Source: Liolophura sinensis (Eukaryota; Mollusca; Polyplacophora; Chitonida; Chitonidae). From it: 64,000 nt of DNA. Of this stretch, positions 32,396 through 43,947 are shown piece after piece (positions within the stretch are counted from its first letter, which is position 1; each line of letters begins with the position of its first letter). The notes beneath the pieces are model-generated. The model saw only the letters and a list, made by a program, of their open reading frames with translations, was not told the origin of the DNA and made no database searches. Both the position numbers and the translations under genes were made by a program. The stretch covers positions 14,127,335 to 14,191,334 of the forward strand of contig NC_088297.1 of the NCBI RefSeq assembly GCF_032854445.1. The letters run 5' to 3'.

Positions 32396-32913
32396 TTATT
32401 CTTTTTTCGCTGCCTATCTCTTTCGTCAAGCAAGAAAATTCCACTTGCCTTTGCAACTCCAGTCGGTCCAAATGTTTGTTATATGTGCACTGAGTCTTCA
32501 AGTAGTCCGGCTCGTAGAAATATCAAACCAGTCCTTTAACATTAATCTGGTGACAAAAACTTTTGAATTGAACGCAGTAAGATAGCACGCGCCATGTTCT
32601 GAATTCGAACATCCGACAAAGTACGAGTGTGAAAGACTGTTGACAACGAAATACAACGACCAGAGTACTTTTACGTTTAATGGCAGAAAAATAAAACGAA
32701 CAAAAATTACAAAATAAATTCTGAAAAAAAAATCCGTTGAAAGAAATTTTAGACCGATAGCACTTACATGCACCTTACCACAAGTTCAAGACCGATGGAA
32801 CACGTCGGGCGTTGGTTCGACTTTTTGATTCAACATGTATTCTGCTGGTGCTGGATTCTGCTGGTGGGCAACAAGTCCCCGAGGCCTGCGTGTGTCTCTG
32901 CACGGTTTTCTTG

Positions 32914-33112
32914 ATTTATTTTATTTATTTAGTTGGTGTTTTACGCAGTACTCAAGAATATTTCACTTATATAACGGAGGCGACCAGCATTAGGGTGGGA
33001 GGAAGCCAGCATGAGCCGGACTTAAACTCACGGTGACCGCATTGGTGAGAGGCTCCTAGTTGAATCCTTGCGCCGCGCTGGCGTGCTGTACACCTCGGCC
33101 ATGGAGGGCCCC
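32914..33112 (-). mobile_element. SINE-A with internal deletion
   Basis: Tail and both ends present in reverse, but about 80 bases of the central body are missing between GGAGGAAGCCAGCATGAGC and the CGGCGGCCAGCAT part. Confidence 0.88.
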
Positions 33113-33177
33113 TTCGCACTGTTTTCGTGTCATTGTTTGTTACATGTAATGATAACACAGCATTTTGGGTAATTCTA

Positions 33178-33300
33178 GACAAATTTGAGGAATATTAACA
33201 AGAGGTCGTACTTCACGGGTTACATGTGACGATTTGCCAACTGTCACATTGTCGTCAGTGGTCTGGTTTTACTTTCAGTGCTGTAGTCTTTATACGGACA
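33178..33300 (+). repeat. Dispersed repeat D copy
   Basis: AACAAGAGGTCGTACTTCAC, GGGTTACATGTGACGATTTG, CACATTGTCGTCAGTGGTC and TTTTACTTTCAGTGCTG in the same order as at 17525 (reverse). Confidence 0.6.
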
Positions 33301-33890
33301 TTTTTGAACAGGATGACTTGGGGATTCAGGGGATGAACAATAGTAGGAGTTTGAGTTGCAAATGTATGTGGAAGCTTTCCGGAAGTTCTCGCAGTATATC
33401 TGATAGCCCTTAAAACTGTTAATAAAAAATGTATGGCGTATATCGGACCGTCTCAAATATGCCAAATCAAGGGAAACTACTCTCTCTGACCCTGTAATAA
33501 GGGGACATTACTTTCCATTCATTACAAATGAAAGTAAAATAAATCCGTTTTAGCGTCGGCATGCAGGCCTAAATGTTTCTCAGTTTTACTCACCCCGGCG
33601 GACCTTGTCCGCGAGAAATCCGTTGGCAAATGTAAAAGAGCTGTAATTTGAATTTTACAAGAAAACCAACTAATAGGACTGTACGAAAAGAATCAGACCA
33701 ATATTCCGGGCAAGAATAATACGCTTCTTGCTTTCAGTTTGCAGGCGTAGAAAAAAATGTAGTTTTAAATATAGGCCTAGTAGTATTTTATTCCAGTGAG
33801 TTTACAGTTAACTGCAGACATGGTTAACATGGAACCTCTGTGTTAAAGAGCCAAGAATGAGATTTCAGGTGATTTGTCGTCTCCAAGAAG
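33301..33890. other. Unassigned sequence
   Basis: No feature recognised. Confidence 0.4.
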
Positions 33891-33891
33891 T

Positions 33892-33955
33892 GTGGAGCTC
33901 TGGGTGGAGTGCTGAATTTCGGATGTGCCGATCCGAGTTCAAATCCCGGTAAGAA
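33892..33955 (+). other. tRNA-like sequence
   Basis: Has a good B box (GAGTTCAAATCCCGG) and an A-box-like region, but no clear cloverleaf. Most likely a SINE head or decayed tRNA. Confidence 0.3.
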
Positions 33956-34076
33956 CTACATGCAGAGTGTAGTTCCTTAAACAATTACATTTGTAGATAA
34001 TTTAATCTTCACCAATTGGGATGAGGCTTTCCAGTTTATTGTGTTCCAATTTACGTTCCAGGACCCTTTTGATGAC

Positions 34077-34997
34077 AACCATCGATGAAGGATTGCTTTT
34101 GATTAAAACCATAGATGGAGGATAGCCGAAGCATCGAAGGAAGATAGCATTTGATTAAAAACATCGATGAAGGATAGCATTTGATGAAAATCGTCGATGG
34201 AGGATAATATTTGATGAAAACCATCGATGGAGGATAGCTTGTGATGAAAACCATCCATGGAGGATAGCATTTGATGAAAACCATCCATGGAGGATAGCAT
34301 TTGATGAAAACCATCCATGGAGGATAGCATTTGATGAAAACCATCCATGGAGGACGGCATTTGATGAAAACCATCCATGGAGGATAGCATTTGATGAAAA
34401 CCATCCATGGAGGATAGCATTTGATGAAAACCATCGATAAAGGATGGCATTTGATGAAAACCATTGATGTAGGACAACAATTTATGAAAACCATTGATGT
34501 AGAACGGCATTTGATAAAACTCATCGATTGAGGACGGCCTTTTTGATGAAAACCATCCATGGAGGACGGCATTTGATAAAAACCATCGATGGAGGACAAC
34601 AATTTATGAAAACCATTGATGTAGAACGGCATTTGATAAAACCCATCGATTGAGGATAGCATTTGATGAAAACCATCCATGGAGGATAGCATTTGATGAA
34701 AACCATCCATGGAGGATAGCATTTGATGAAAACCATCCATGGAGGACGGCATTTGATGAAAACCATCCATGGAGGATAGCATTTGATGAAAACCATCCAT
34801 GGAGGACGGCATTTGATGAAAACCATCCATGGAGGACGGCATTTGATAAAAACCATCGATGGAGGACAACAATTGATGAAAACCATTGATGTAGAACGGC
34901 ATTTGATAAAACCCATCGATTGAGGACGGCCTTTTTGATGAAAGCCATCGATGGAGGATGGCATTTAATGAAAACCATCGATGGAGGACGGCATTTG
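34077..34997. repeat. 30-bp minisatellite with higher-order structure
   Basis: About 30 units of 30 bases (GGAGGATAGC-ATTTGATGAA-AACCATCCAT). A variant block containing CAACAATTTATGAAAACCAT, GTAGAACGGCATTTGATAAA and CATCGATTGAGGACGGCC occurs near 34480, 34600 and 34880, so longer blocks were duplicated. Because the unit is a multiple of three, long ORFs (326 codons on the minus strand) stay open in several frames; these are not genes. Confidence 0.93.
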
Positions 34998-36235
34998 CCG
35001 CCAGTTGAGTCCATCCCTCACGTTTGCCCATTGTAGCCGCAAATATTGCGAAGAAATTAGGTATTACTTAATTTTTTTTTAAAAGCTCGTAAAACAAAAC
35101 CTATGATATGGTATCATCATAGGCAAAGAAAAAATCAAGCTGAAGTATACGTCAGATGAAAGAGCATTAAAGACTGTCCATTAAAATTGTTACATGTTTT
35201 TAGAATTTTTTCAAATTTTTAAGCCGTCACTGGTTTAGAATTACTCAAGAAATCTGTTCCCTGAAAGAAGAAGGAATTCATTTTCGTTTATCTATAAAGG
35301 ATTAATCCATTCCTGATTACGGATTAACTGGTAGTCAGTTATGAATTTATTCTTTATCAGGAACTAAATTATCCGTCATATGAATGAAAATGTAATGCTG
35401 GTATTAAGCCATATTTTATATTTAAATTTTTAGCCAAACTTTGCAGCCAATGCAGATCTCTAAAAATAAAGTATAACAAAAGCAGTTTTTGTTCATATTT
35501 AATATAACGTTACACAATTTTTTTTTTTAGGATACGTGCAAAATTGTAGACTTGGCTTAAAAGTTAAATCCGGTATTATGTCCTAAACCAGATTTTAACA
35601 ACTGTTCCCAGACTATAAAGTTAATACCGGATTTAAATGCAAATACTCTTTTGAACAACTGGGCCCAATGCCATACCTTGCCAAACTCCACTGTGTACAA
35701 TCCAACAGAAACAATACAAAAAACCCTTTAGTAATTACCAGCTCTTTATCATCAATATTTACTCATTCAACCGGCTATTTACCTGATCTATACCTTACCC
35801 TGCATGATTTATTTACCTGGCGCTTGTTTATTGTAACGTACTGCCGAACGTAAAGATGTCTTCAGCCCGGTAATAGAAAACATTGTCTTCTGACAGAACT
35901 GCATTCTACGAGGTCAAAGGGAGTGTCGTATTTCCATCCCAACTCCACACCGTTTATTCTCATTCCCATCCCACGGGGTTTGCATCCCAAATAAATCCTT
36001 TATTTTTGCAAAGGCTAACCGTTCAAGCGATATTACCTTTCAGGAGTCAGTTACGCCAAGATTAATATTAACAAAGAAGTAATTAAAACTATGTACATTA
36101 ATTATAGTAGTTGATGTACATGATGGTCCTATTCTGTAAGAGACGTCAAACATTACAGAAAGTATGCGTAGGAATATCGTGATGTTACGCTTGCGATTAG
36201 AACTTCGCACATGTGCGTGCAAGTAAATACTGACC
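34998..36235. other. Unassigned AT-rich sequence
   Basis: No gene, SINE or exon recognised. Confidence 0.5.
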
Positions 36236-36450
36236 ATAGGTGGTTACCGTGCCTGCGCGGCGCAATGACCCAAGGGCCTATTACCATTGCGGTCGCTGTG
36301 AGTTCAAATCCAGTTTATGCTGCCTTCCTCTCCGGCCGAAATTTGGAAGGTCCGCAGCAACCTGCGGATAGTCGTGGGTTTCCCCCGACTCTGGCCGGTT
36401 TCCTCTCTCCATAATGCGTGAAACACCAATCAGATAAATACATAAATTAA
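36236..36450 (+). mobile_element. SINE-A, internal deletion
   Basis: Degraded head, GTGAGTTCAAATCCAG B box, CGTGGGTTTCCCCCGAC; then the part up to GCGTGAAACACCAATC is deleted. Confidence 0.88.
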
Positions 36451-36551
36451 TACACTGAATATCCTTACAATAAAGCATGGTGTCAAAAGTATTTACTGGT
36501 TACCGACAAATTTATCACGTTTCCATATGACGTCAAACACAGTAACTTAAT

Positions 36552-36780
36552 ATCTATTTATTTACTTATTTGATTGGTGTTTTACGCCATACTCAAGAAT
36601 ATTTCACTTATACGACGGGGGCCAGCATTCTGGTGGGAAAAAAACCGGGCACAGCCCGGAGGAAACCCACGACCATCCGCAGGTTGTTGACAGACCTTCC
36701 CACTTAAGGCCCGACAGGAAGCCAGCATGAGCTGGACTTGAACTCACAGCGACTGCATTGGTGAGAGGCTCCTGGGGGTT
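36552..36780 (-). mobile_element. SINE-A, most of the element
   Basis: Complete tail and body (GGGCACAGCCCGGAGGAAAC), B-box region, ending after GAGAGGCTCCTGGG. The A-box end is missing. Confidence 0.9.
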
Positions 36781-36823
36781 ACTTAATAAGCTTACCCCAA
36801 GATACGCCTATCGGTTTATTAAA

Positions 36824-36980
36824 GGGTAATTTCGAGCTCGAACTTTTTCAACGCTTAAGGTAAAAACGTCCTATTCTGTAATGTGACCTGCCAACAATGT
36901 TAGCCAACTATTTTTGATCACATTTACTATATCATTGGAGTCTGAAGAAAAGTTTCACAAAAGGTAATGATCAATGGAGA
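36824..36980. mobile_element. MITE-2 half
   Basis: AATTTCGAGCTCGAACTTTT, GGTAAAAACGTCCTATTCTG and ATGTGACCTGCCAACAATGT match one end of the family; the other end is absent. Confidence 0.5.
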
Positions 36981-37807
36981 TTTTACCGACGCCAAACGTT
37001 CTTTCCTCGGCTCATTATTATGACGCCATACCAAAAGACAAAACGACATTACAGCAGAAACTAAATACATTGTGACAGACAATCAGTTTTTGGTGTAACA
37101 ATGGATCGAGACCCTGCTTCTCACTAGCGCCACCTCGTGGAATTAAGAAAAAATTGCCGCCTCCACATTTGGCCGTCGACCAGCCACTCCGTATAGAGGC
37201 TCTGTATATATACTCGGTGGATGCTTAGACAAAGGATTTATCTGCCACGTTGTTTTTATCAAGTTACCGTAACCAGCAGCCGGTGTTGGGAGTTATAACA
37301 GAGCAGTTCGCGTGCCAGGCATATTTTTATGCGCCTCCGGACAAATATTAAGATCTTTTACGCAGAGAATGACATTTACAACGAGACTGGTCTTTTTCAG
37401 AACTCTATTATACCGCAATAAAAATGTCCCGCGAGATGGAACAGCGCGAGATTTGCGCACGAGACCTCCTTGACGACGACCCGTGACCTTTCGATGGTTT
37501 ATCTGTATGAATGAGCGCCACACGGGGAATCCCCATTATAAACACGCCCGCATAGATAGAGAAGACGACAAAGGCGCTGGAATGGAAATAAACCAGAAAA
37601 ACATGAGCGATACAAACAAGATAAATGTTATTGACCATAATGAAATTTCTGTGCCTTATGTATTTAATCTTCTAAGTGAACATTCATGCAACTGCGTGTT
37701 AGACTATATAAACGTACGGCTTCACATCTTTAGCATTGTTTAGCAGAAATATGCAAGACAAAGTTGTTTATATATTAATATCAGTGAGCTTCGGATTCCG
37801 TCAACAG
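36981..37807. other. Unassigned sequence
   Basis: No conserved coding sequence recognised. Confidence 0.4.
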
Positions 37808-38000
37808 AAATAGGAGAGTTTTGAGATCGAACTCTTTTGTAGACAAAGGTAAAAAAAAGTCCTACTGTATCATGTGATGTTACCAAAAATGCTAGGCGAC
37901 CTTTGCTGACACAAATTACCGATCAGCGGTCTCACAGTGTTTCGCAGCCACACTTTTCCCTTCAGAAAACTGAGCTCCTCAATTTTCTCCATGGCTCATT

Positions 38001-38071
<71 letters not shown>

Positions 38072-38163
38072 ACAATTAAAAATAGTTACCTAAAATTTCT
38101 AACAGGCTACATCGTACAGTAGGATTGTTGTTACCCTTGACAATAAAAGACTTCATTTTAACC
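37808..38163. mobile_element. MITE-2 copy carrying a (TA)n microsatellite
   Basis: Left end GAGTTTTGAGATCGAACTCT ... AAAAGTCCTACTGTATC; right end in reverse AAGTCTTTTATTGTCAAGGG ... CAATCCTACTGTACGATG. The interior is interrupted by about 64 bases of TA at 38004-38067. Confidence 0.65.
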
Positions 38164-38284
38164 TATTGCAAGGTGAAAAAAAAAAAAGGAAGTATATGAA
38201 TTTCTTTTATCTGTGTGGGATGTCAGGTCGGTTGTTGTGTAGGTTTAATATGCTGTACTTCCTGGTTTACACGAACAAACCGCT

Positions 38285-38420
38285 GAATTCATTTATTTGT
38301 TTGATTGCCTAATGTCATACTGAACATTTTCGTACTCATACGATGGCGGTCAGAGGAAACCGGAGTGTCAGGTATAAACCACTGACCTTTGACAAAGCAC
38401 TGACGAACTTTCCAAGATGT
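38285..38420 (-). mobile_element. SINE-A, highly diverged
   Basis: TTTATTTGTTTGATTGCCTA tail and CATACGATGGCGGTCAGAGG only loosely match. Confidence 0.45.
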
Positions 38421-39214
38421 CACACTGAAATGTACACACTATAATGGTGGTGTTATAATATAACCATATGCGAAAGCGGTACATCGAGGGTTGTCTATAA
38501 CCGTTTATGTCCACCATAGAGCGCACAAACAGCGAGAGCGGGAAAAGTAAATTACCCGAACTGGTTTAGTTTAGTCTTGTTCACTGAGAATACAGTGTCG
38601 TTTTACACATTTTTTGACATTTCTCGACGGCGTGCTTTTCGACCAAGTATATGAAAGACGGTCTATCAATAACAATCTTAGTATACTGACAACTGGCCGA
38701 GCAACTACTTGCATATATCCTATTTTGTCGATGGAAACGGGACCGCCAGGAAAAAAACACCCACCTTTGGCAAGGTGCTGACACACTCTCGTACGTGCGA
38801 AATAGGTAATATTGGTGGAAGGAAAGAGAGTTTCTTGTAAGACCACACAAGAGAACAATGAACAATTAAAAACACGGTAATGTGGAAAATTCTGAGAATA
38901 TTCCTCATCTGAATTACTTCCCTTATCGCATGACACCGGTTGTCACGTGACGCCCAATTGGTTTTTTAGGCTTGAAACTATGATAAGTTGTACCTCGCAT
39001 ATTCTGGTAGGCCTATGCAATGTTCAGGAAATATGATGACAGCGACAAATATTTTCTTAATTCTAGGTAATACAATATATACAAATATGAAACGGTGATC
39101 TCAAAATGAAGTAGGTGTTTTCAGATTAGGTAGAACAGTTCTCTAAAGCTGTAAGCCTGCTGTACATGTACAATACAGTATACGTACATTTATAAATCTT
39201 CGACTGCAGCTTTA
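38421..39214. other. Unassigned sequence
   Basis: Nothing recognised. Confidence 0.4.
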
Positions 39215-39335
39215 AGTTAGGGGGTTTGTCAGGCACCGGCCGAAGGTCAGTGGTTTACTCCCGGCATTCCAGTTTAGTCCATCCATAAACCTGCGCCCCT
39301 GCGTCATATAAGTTATCTTCAGTGAGTGAGTGCTT
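39215..39335 (+). mobile_element. SINE-like fragment of a third family
   Basis: CCGGCCGAAGGTCAGTGG, CATAAACCTGCGCCCCTGCG, then CAGTGAGTGAGTGCTTGGGG. The tail resembles SINE tails of other molluscs but not SINE-A or -B. Confidence 0.4.
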
Positions 39336-40284
39336 GGGGTTTAAAGTCTGTAAAGGTACCACTATTGGACAGTATAGATGAGAAGTAACTCGTTAGTTTT
39401 ACTCTCAGATAAGCGATAGGCCTTACACAACATCAAACAAAGAAACACCAAGACACTCGAATAAGTATAGACTATCTTACAACTTCCAAATCCGGATGGA
39501 ATATTCCGGCTTCCAAAAGCGAAACAGTCCATGTAAATACGGAATCCACAGTGAAGATGAATTCCTCGATCTACGGATGACAGTCCGATAAGCGGTTTAT
39601 TCCAAAACTGCCTTCGAATGTGTAGCTTCTCACGGGTGGACGGGTTGACAGTAGCGTCCGTGATGCCGAGCTGTCGATGTATGTTTGCTCGGAAATATAC
39701 ACAAAGTCACTTTCAGGGTAAACTGGGACAAAATGTACCTAATGGCACAAAGGGACTCCAAAATGACACCTCCTAAAAGTAGCAGGTGGCGAAACACAAG
39801 CTCATAAAGTGCTCTGTATAGAAAATGGAGTACAAATGACAAATATCGAGTGGCGTGGAAGCCGATATCTCCAAACCCAGCAAAATTCTTCACAGTGAAT
39901 GACAGTAAATATGACTGCTCTCAAATGAATTTGAGTAAATAACTCCGCACAAGTGGACTTGAATGAATGACTGTTTACAAGTGGACTTGAGTGAATGACT
40001 GCGAGATTCACAACTCCTTCGTTCATATTTATAGACCAGAAAATTCTGGATGGTTTGACCGTAAACATGCTTACAACACCGATACATATTTCCAGAATGT
40101 TCACTTTATGTACAATGGCACTAAACTCATTAACACGGAAGCCTTGAGAACGTTGGACTGAATTACTGTGCAGGCTATAACATACAGAGAGAGAAAATGT
40201 AGGTCAGACACTGACAAATAAAAAAAAAATAAAAAATATTATGCAATGATTAAAGACGGGGCTCCTAACTCGTCTTACTTCACA
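39336..40284. other. Unassigned sequence with a short tandem duplication
   Basis: Two copies of CAAGTGGACTTGA-TGAATGACTG at 39948-40000. Nothing else recognised. Confidence 0.4.
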
Positions 40285-40605
40285 ATTTATCAGTCATATG
40301 ATGACGAAAGATTCCTTCGAATCCGTGCAATATGCCTTCTTGTTGCAGGACGGATTTGTATTCTCTAGTGCTGCTTCCTTGAGACGACTTATCTAAGACA
40401 AGTAAACCGACCCGCTCTAGTCATTATACTGAAACGGGTCAACCAGCCGGTGCACTCTCCCCTTAATGCTGAACGCCAAGCGAGGAAGTTACAACTTCCC
40501 CTTTAAGGTCTTAGGTGTGATCCGAGCCAGGACTATCTCTGGATCTACCGCCCCCGAAACGGACGCTTTATCAGCTGAGATATCGGATAAAATTAACTTG
40601 AAACT
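40285..40605 (-). mobile_element. SINE-B, longest copy
   Basis: Reverse order: tail near GTCATATGATGACGA, middle with GACCCGCTCTAGTCATTATA and TTAATGCTGAACGCCAAGCG, then AAGGTCTTAGGTGTGATCCG and a tRNA-like head ending CTGAGATATCGG. The TCTGGTGTCTTCGGC part is replaced or lost. Confidence 0.65.
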
Positions 40606-40809
40606 GGCCTTAAACTCCATGATACAGTCAGTGAGTCAGTCAGTTTTCGACAGGTAGAAGCTCACGTGATACAAAGATTTATATAAAATGCACGACATTT
40701 GTTAAGTTGTGTATAACTGCCGAGGGTTACACTTTTTCCTAGGTAACAGTGTAACCTAAGATGAGCGAATATGTGGGCATATGCATGGATGAATGCATGG
40801 AGGAAAGCC

Positions 40810-40895
40810 CAGTCGGACGGGCAGGCGGACGGGCGGACGGACGAACGGACGGGCGGACGGAGGGTGGACGGACGAACGGACGGACGAGCGGAAAT
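40810..40895. repeat. GGACG-rich simple repeat
   Basis: About 85 bases of GGACGGGC/GGACGAAC units. Confidence 0.9.
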
Positions 40896-41184
40896 GCATG
40901 AGTACTACCTCACCAGTTTTGCCCACAAAACGTCATCACAAAGGCAACGATAAAGAGTTGTCTACAGTTAAGGCCCTTAACAGGAATGGAACTTACGCTG
41001 ATTTATTGATAACATCACACTATGCAGACTTTTTGGATGGCTGTACATTTTCAAACTATGCTCGTATAGAAAAACACGCCATTCATGAATCAGCCATACG
41101 GTTCCGTTCACAAAAATTTTGGCCTACACCGTTAATTGTGCAAGGTGATCCAGAGTTTTAACCGTGCTTGTTATTTAATCGTTA

Positions 41185-41235
41185 TGTCCTCTCCGACCTA
41201 TGTGGAAAGGTCTGCCAACAAAAAGCCGTGAAAAT
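41185..41235 (+). mobile_element. SINE-A fragment
   Basis: GTCCTCTCCGACCTATGTGG and AAAGGTCTGCCAACA only. Confidence 0.5.
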
Positions 41236-41439
41236 CGGTTTGTAAGTAACTCAGTGTATTAGGATTAAGGGATAAAGTTATATGAAAATAAGGATTAAAC
41301 TGCGCACAAATATTACTCGTGTTTCATAACCACATTCTCTCCCTTTTACATTCACATTTTATACCAATTCATATTAATAGACAGACACAGATTTTTTGGC
41401 ATTATATATTTATTTATTATGTGCTGAACAGCGAAAGAC

Positions 41440-41800
41440 GGTTACAAACTGACTATGGTCAGCAGTTGACCACCACTGCAAACAGACTACGGTTATAAGC
41501 TGAAGACGGTTACAAACTGGGTATGGTTACAAACTGACTATGGTTACAAGTTGACCACCACTACAAGCTGACAATGGTTGCAAGCTGAAGACGGTTACAA
41601 ACTCGGTATGGTTACAAGTTGATCACGATTACAACCTGACTATGGTTAGAACCTGACTACGGTTACAACTTGACCACTATTACAAGCTGACCAAGGTTAA
41701 TGGCTGACCATGATTACAACCTGACAACAATTACATGCTGACCACGATTAAAAGCTGACCAAGGTTAGGGCCTTACCACGATTACAAGGCTGGCCATCAT
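41440..41800. repeat. Degenerate ~20-bp minisatellite
   Basis: Units like GGTTACAAACTGACTAT and GATTACAACCTGACCAC repeat about 18 times with variable length. Confidence 0.85.
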
Positions 41801-42177
41801 TGCCAGCTGATCCGCATTGCGACTTGGTCAGCTGGTAATCCGGGCAGTCACCTTACTAATAAGGTATTACTTTTATTTTTGCGTATATAAATTACACAAA
41901 CACAAAAATATCACTTTGATAATACCCCAACCCCTTCCCGCCACGTAAGTAATATCTCTTTGTATAACATCATCCCTGTGTCACCAATGAGTCATGTCAA
42001 TTGTCACCGTCTTCAAAACGTTTTTTTTCACCTGAATGTTTTTTACGTCCGTGTCCACACATAGACGGTCCACCTGCGCAAGCCTGTCTTATTCCCACAG
42101 CGAGATTCTAAGGCTGAAGGAGGTATATGTATAAATAGGCCAATGAACGATGAGGACGATGAGAGCAACAGATGATA

Positions 42178-42508
42178 AACCGTGGAAACAAGTGACGATA
42201 AATTTGAACAACTGAATATAAGCAATTGGGACAGTTGACGATAAACACTGGGAACAGCTAACGATAAACAGTGGGAACATCTGAGGATAAATATTGGCAA
42301 CAAATGAGGATAAACAAAGGGAACAAATGGGGATAAAAAATGGGAACAACAAATGATAAACAATGGGAACAACAAATGATAAACAATGGGAACAACAAAT
42401 GATAAACAATGGGAACAAATCAGGGTAAACAAATCGAACAACTGAAAATAAGCAATGGGAACGGGTGAAAAAAAAATGGGAATAACTGAGGATAAATAGT
42501 TGGAACAA
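42178..42508. repeat. 23-bp minisatellite
   Basis: About 14 units on AATGGGAACAACAAATGATA-AAC, most uniform at 42330-42410. Minus-strand ORFs over it (FVVPIVYHLLF type) are repeat products. Confidence 0.9.
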
Positions 42509-42511
42509 TCT

Positions 42512-42666
42512 TCTGCGGTCGCACGTGGGAATGAGGGGAAGCAATCTGTGGTTGGTCGTGGGTTTCCGACGAGCTCTGTCCGGTTTCCTCCCTACAAAAT
42601 GCTGACTGCCGTCATATAAGTGAATATTCTTGAGTACGGGTTAAAACACAAATCAAATAATAAATA
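42512..42666 (+). mobile_element. SINE-A 3' part
   Basis: GCGGTCGCACGTGGGAATGA, TGGTCGTGGGTTTCC, tail TTCTTGAGTACGGG. Directly after the 23-bp minisatellite. Confidence 0.82.
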
Positions 42667-43351
42667 ATTACCAATAAAAAAAACAATTCAATATTTGAAT
42701 GGCTACCATTCTAACGTGGGATGCACAGTTGGTGTAAAATTGTATTACTGTTATAAACCTGCCCTGTGCCCCTCATTTTACCTGGCAACAAAAATCGTAT
42801 AATCTGCTTGCTTTCACATATCTTGTGACACATCAACATTTATTTTCTGTGAATGAACGACCACGTCAAGTACCCAGGACAAAGCCCGACTCGATCGCAA
42901 CTGAGAAGCTGTAGAACGCACCTCAGACCTGAGTGAAAACCTGGGCAACACATGTCGAAACAATACAAATCCCAAATGGCTTCAGGAAGTCGGGTCATTT
43001 TCTTTTAGATCGGGAACATTTTTGTAATGTCCGGAGAAATTTCCTTTATCACGAAAACGCCGAAGAGCATCTGGCTCGTCAGAAGGGTCAAATTTCCGTA
43101 GTCCCCTCTGAGACAGATCGAAGTTGCACTGTCAAGAGCAGAACGAAGCAGCCCTGGGGAGCTGAAGCCAGTGGCAAACGCCTAGTATACATGTTGGCTG
43201 ATGGGATAAGGATATTCCTTTACCCGATGGGGAATTCTCCTGGCGCGTGGCATTTGGCGTTATCTCCACCTTGTATTCCTCTGTAACCGACCTATAGAGA
43301 TTTTACCAAAAGTTACTTTTCATGCTTAGTTTAATTCCCAGTAGTTTGGTA
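42667..43351. other. Unassigned sequence
   Basis: A 117-codon plus-strand ORF (42933-43286) has no recognisable family and no supporting splice structure. Confidence 0.4.
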
Positions 43352-43486
43352 AGCACCGGATGGTTGTGGGTTTTCACCGGTTTTCTCCCACCATAATGCT
43401 TACCGCCGTTGTATGAGTGAAACATTCTTGAGTACGTCTTAAAAACCAGTCAAATAAAATAAATATGCATAAATAAATGGGTATAA
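43352..43486 (+). mobile_element. SINE-A 3' part
   Basis: GATGGTTGTGGGTTTTCACC, CCCACCATAATGCTTACCGC, tail TTGAGTACGTC and AAATA. Confidence 0.82.
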
Positions 43487-43947
43487 ATAAATTTATGTGA
43501 ATTTCACAAACGCGTGATTCGATTGAGGACTCTCAGTAACAAGAAAACAACACTGTCTTCCCAGAGAGCTGCTGATCGCATCTATACAGAAACAGTTTGT
43601 TTTTACCGCTTGTCAAAAACTAGGCCTTCATTCGACCAGTGTAATGAAGACTTTGAAAAAAACAAACCAACTCTGTGTACAGACAACAAACGTGTGCAGA
43701 CCTCGACGGCCGTGTCTCCAATTCTCCAATATTCCAGAGGATAGCTTGGATCGGTTGTTTCCTGTTTGATGAATTTACAACGCGTGCACCGCTCTCTCTT
43801 TACATCACTGTCGTCAGTAGAAAATTTGGTACAGAAACCTGGAACAAACGCCGAGGTTACAGGGGTAACGGCAATGAGGCAGGCATTGACGTCAGAAAGC
43901 ACAAACACTCTCAACGGTCCCAACCTTTGTTTCTGATAATTTATTAA

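Noticed and set aside
34051-35031. A 326-codon minus-strand ORF, the longest in the window
   Set aside because: It lies wholly on the 30-bp minisatellite; the unit length divisible by three keeps frames open on both strands. No domain or gene context.
40793-41161. Plus-strand ORF of 122 codons rich in Arg, Gly and Thr
   Set aside because: Starts in the GGACG simple repeat; the downstream part has no recognised domain.
42043-42544. Two overlapping minus-strand ORFs with hydrophobic repeats resembling membrane proteins
   Set aside because: Product of the 23-bp minisatellite read in two frames.
42933-43286. 117-codon plus-strand ORF
   Set aside because: No family, signal peptide or splice structure recognised; length is within chance for this many bases.
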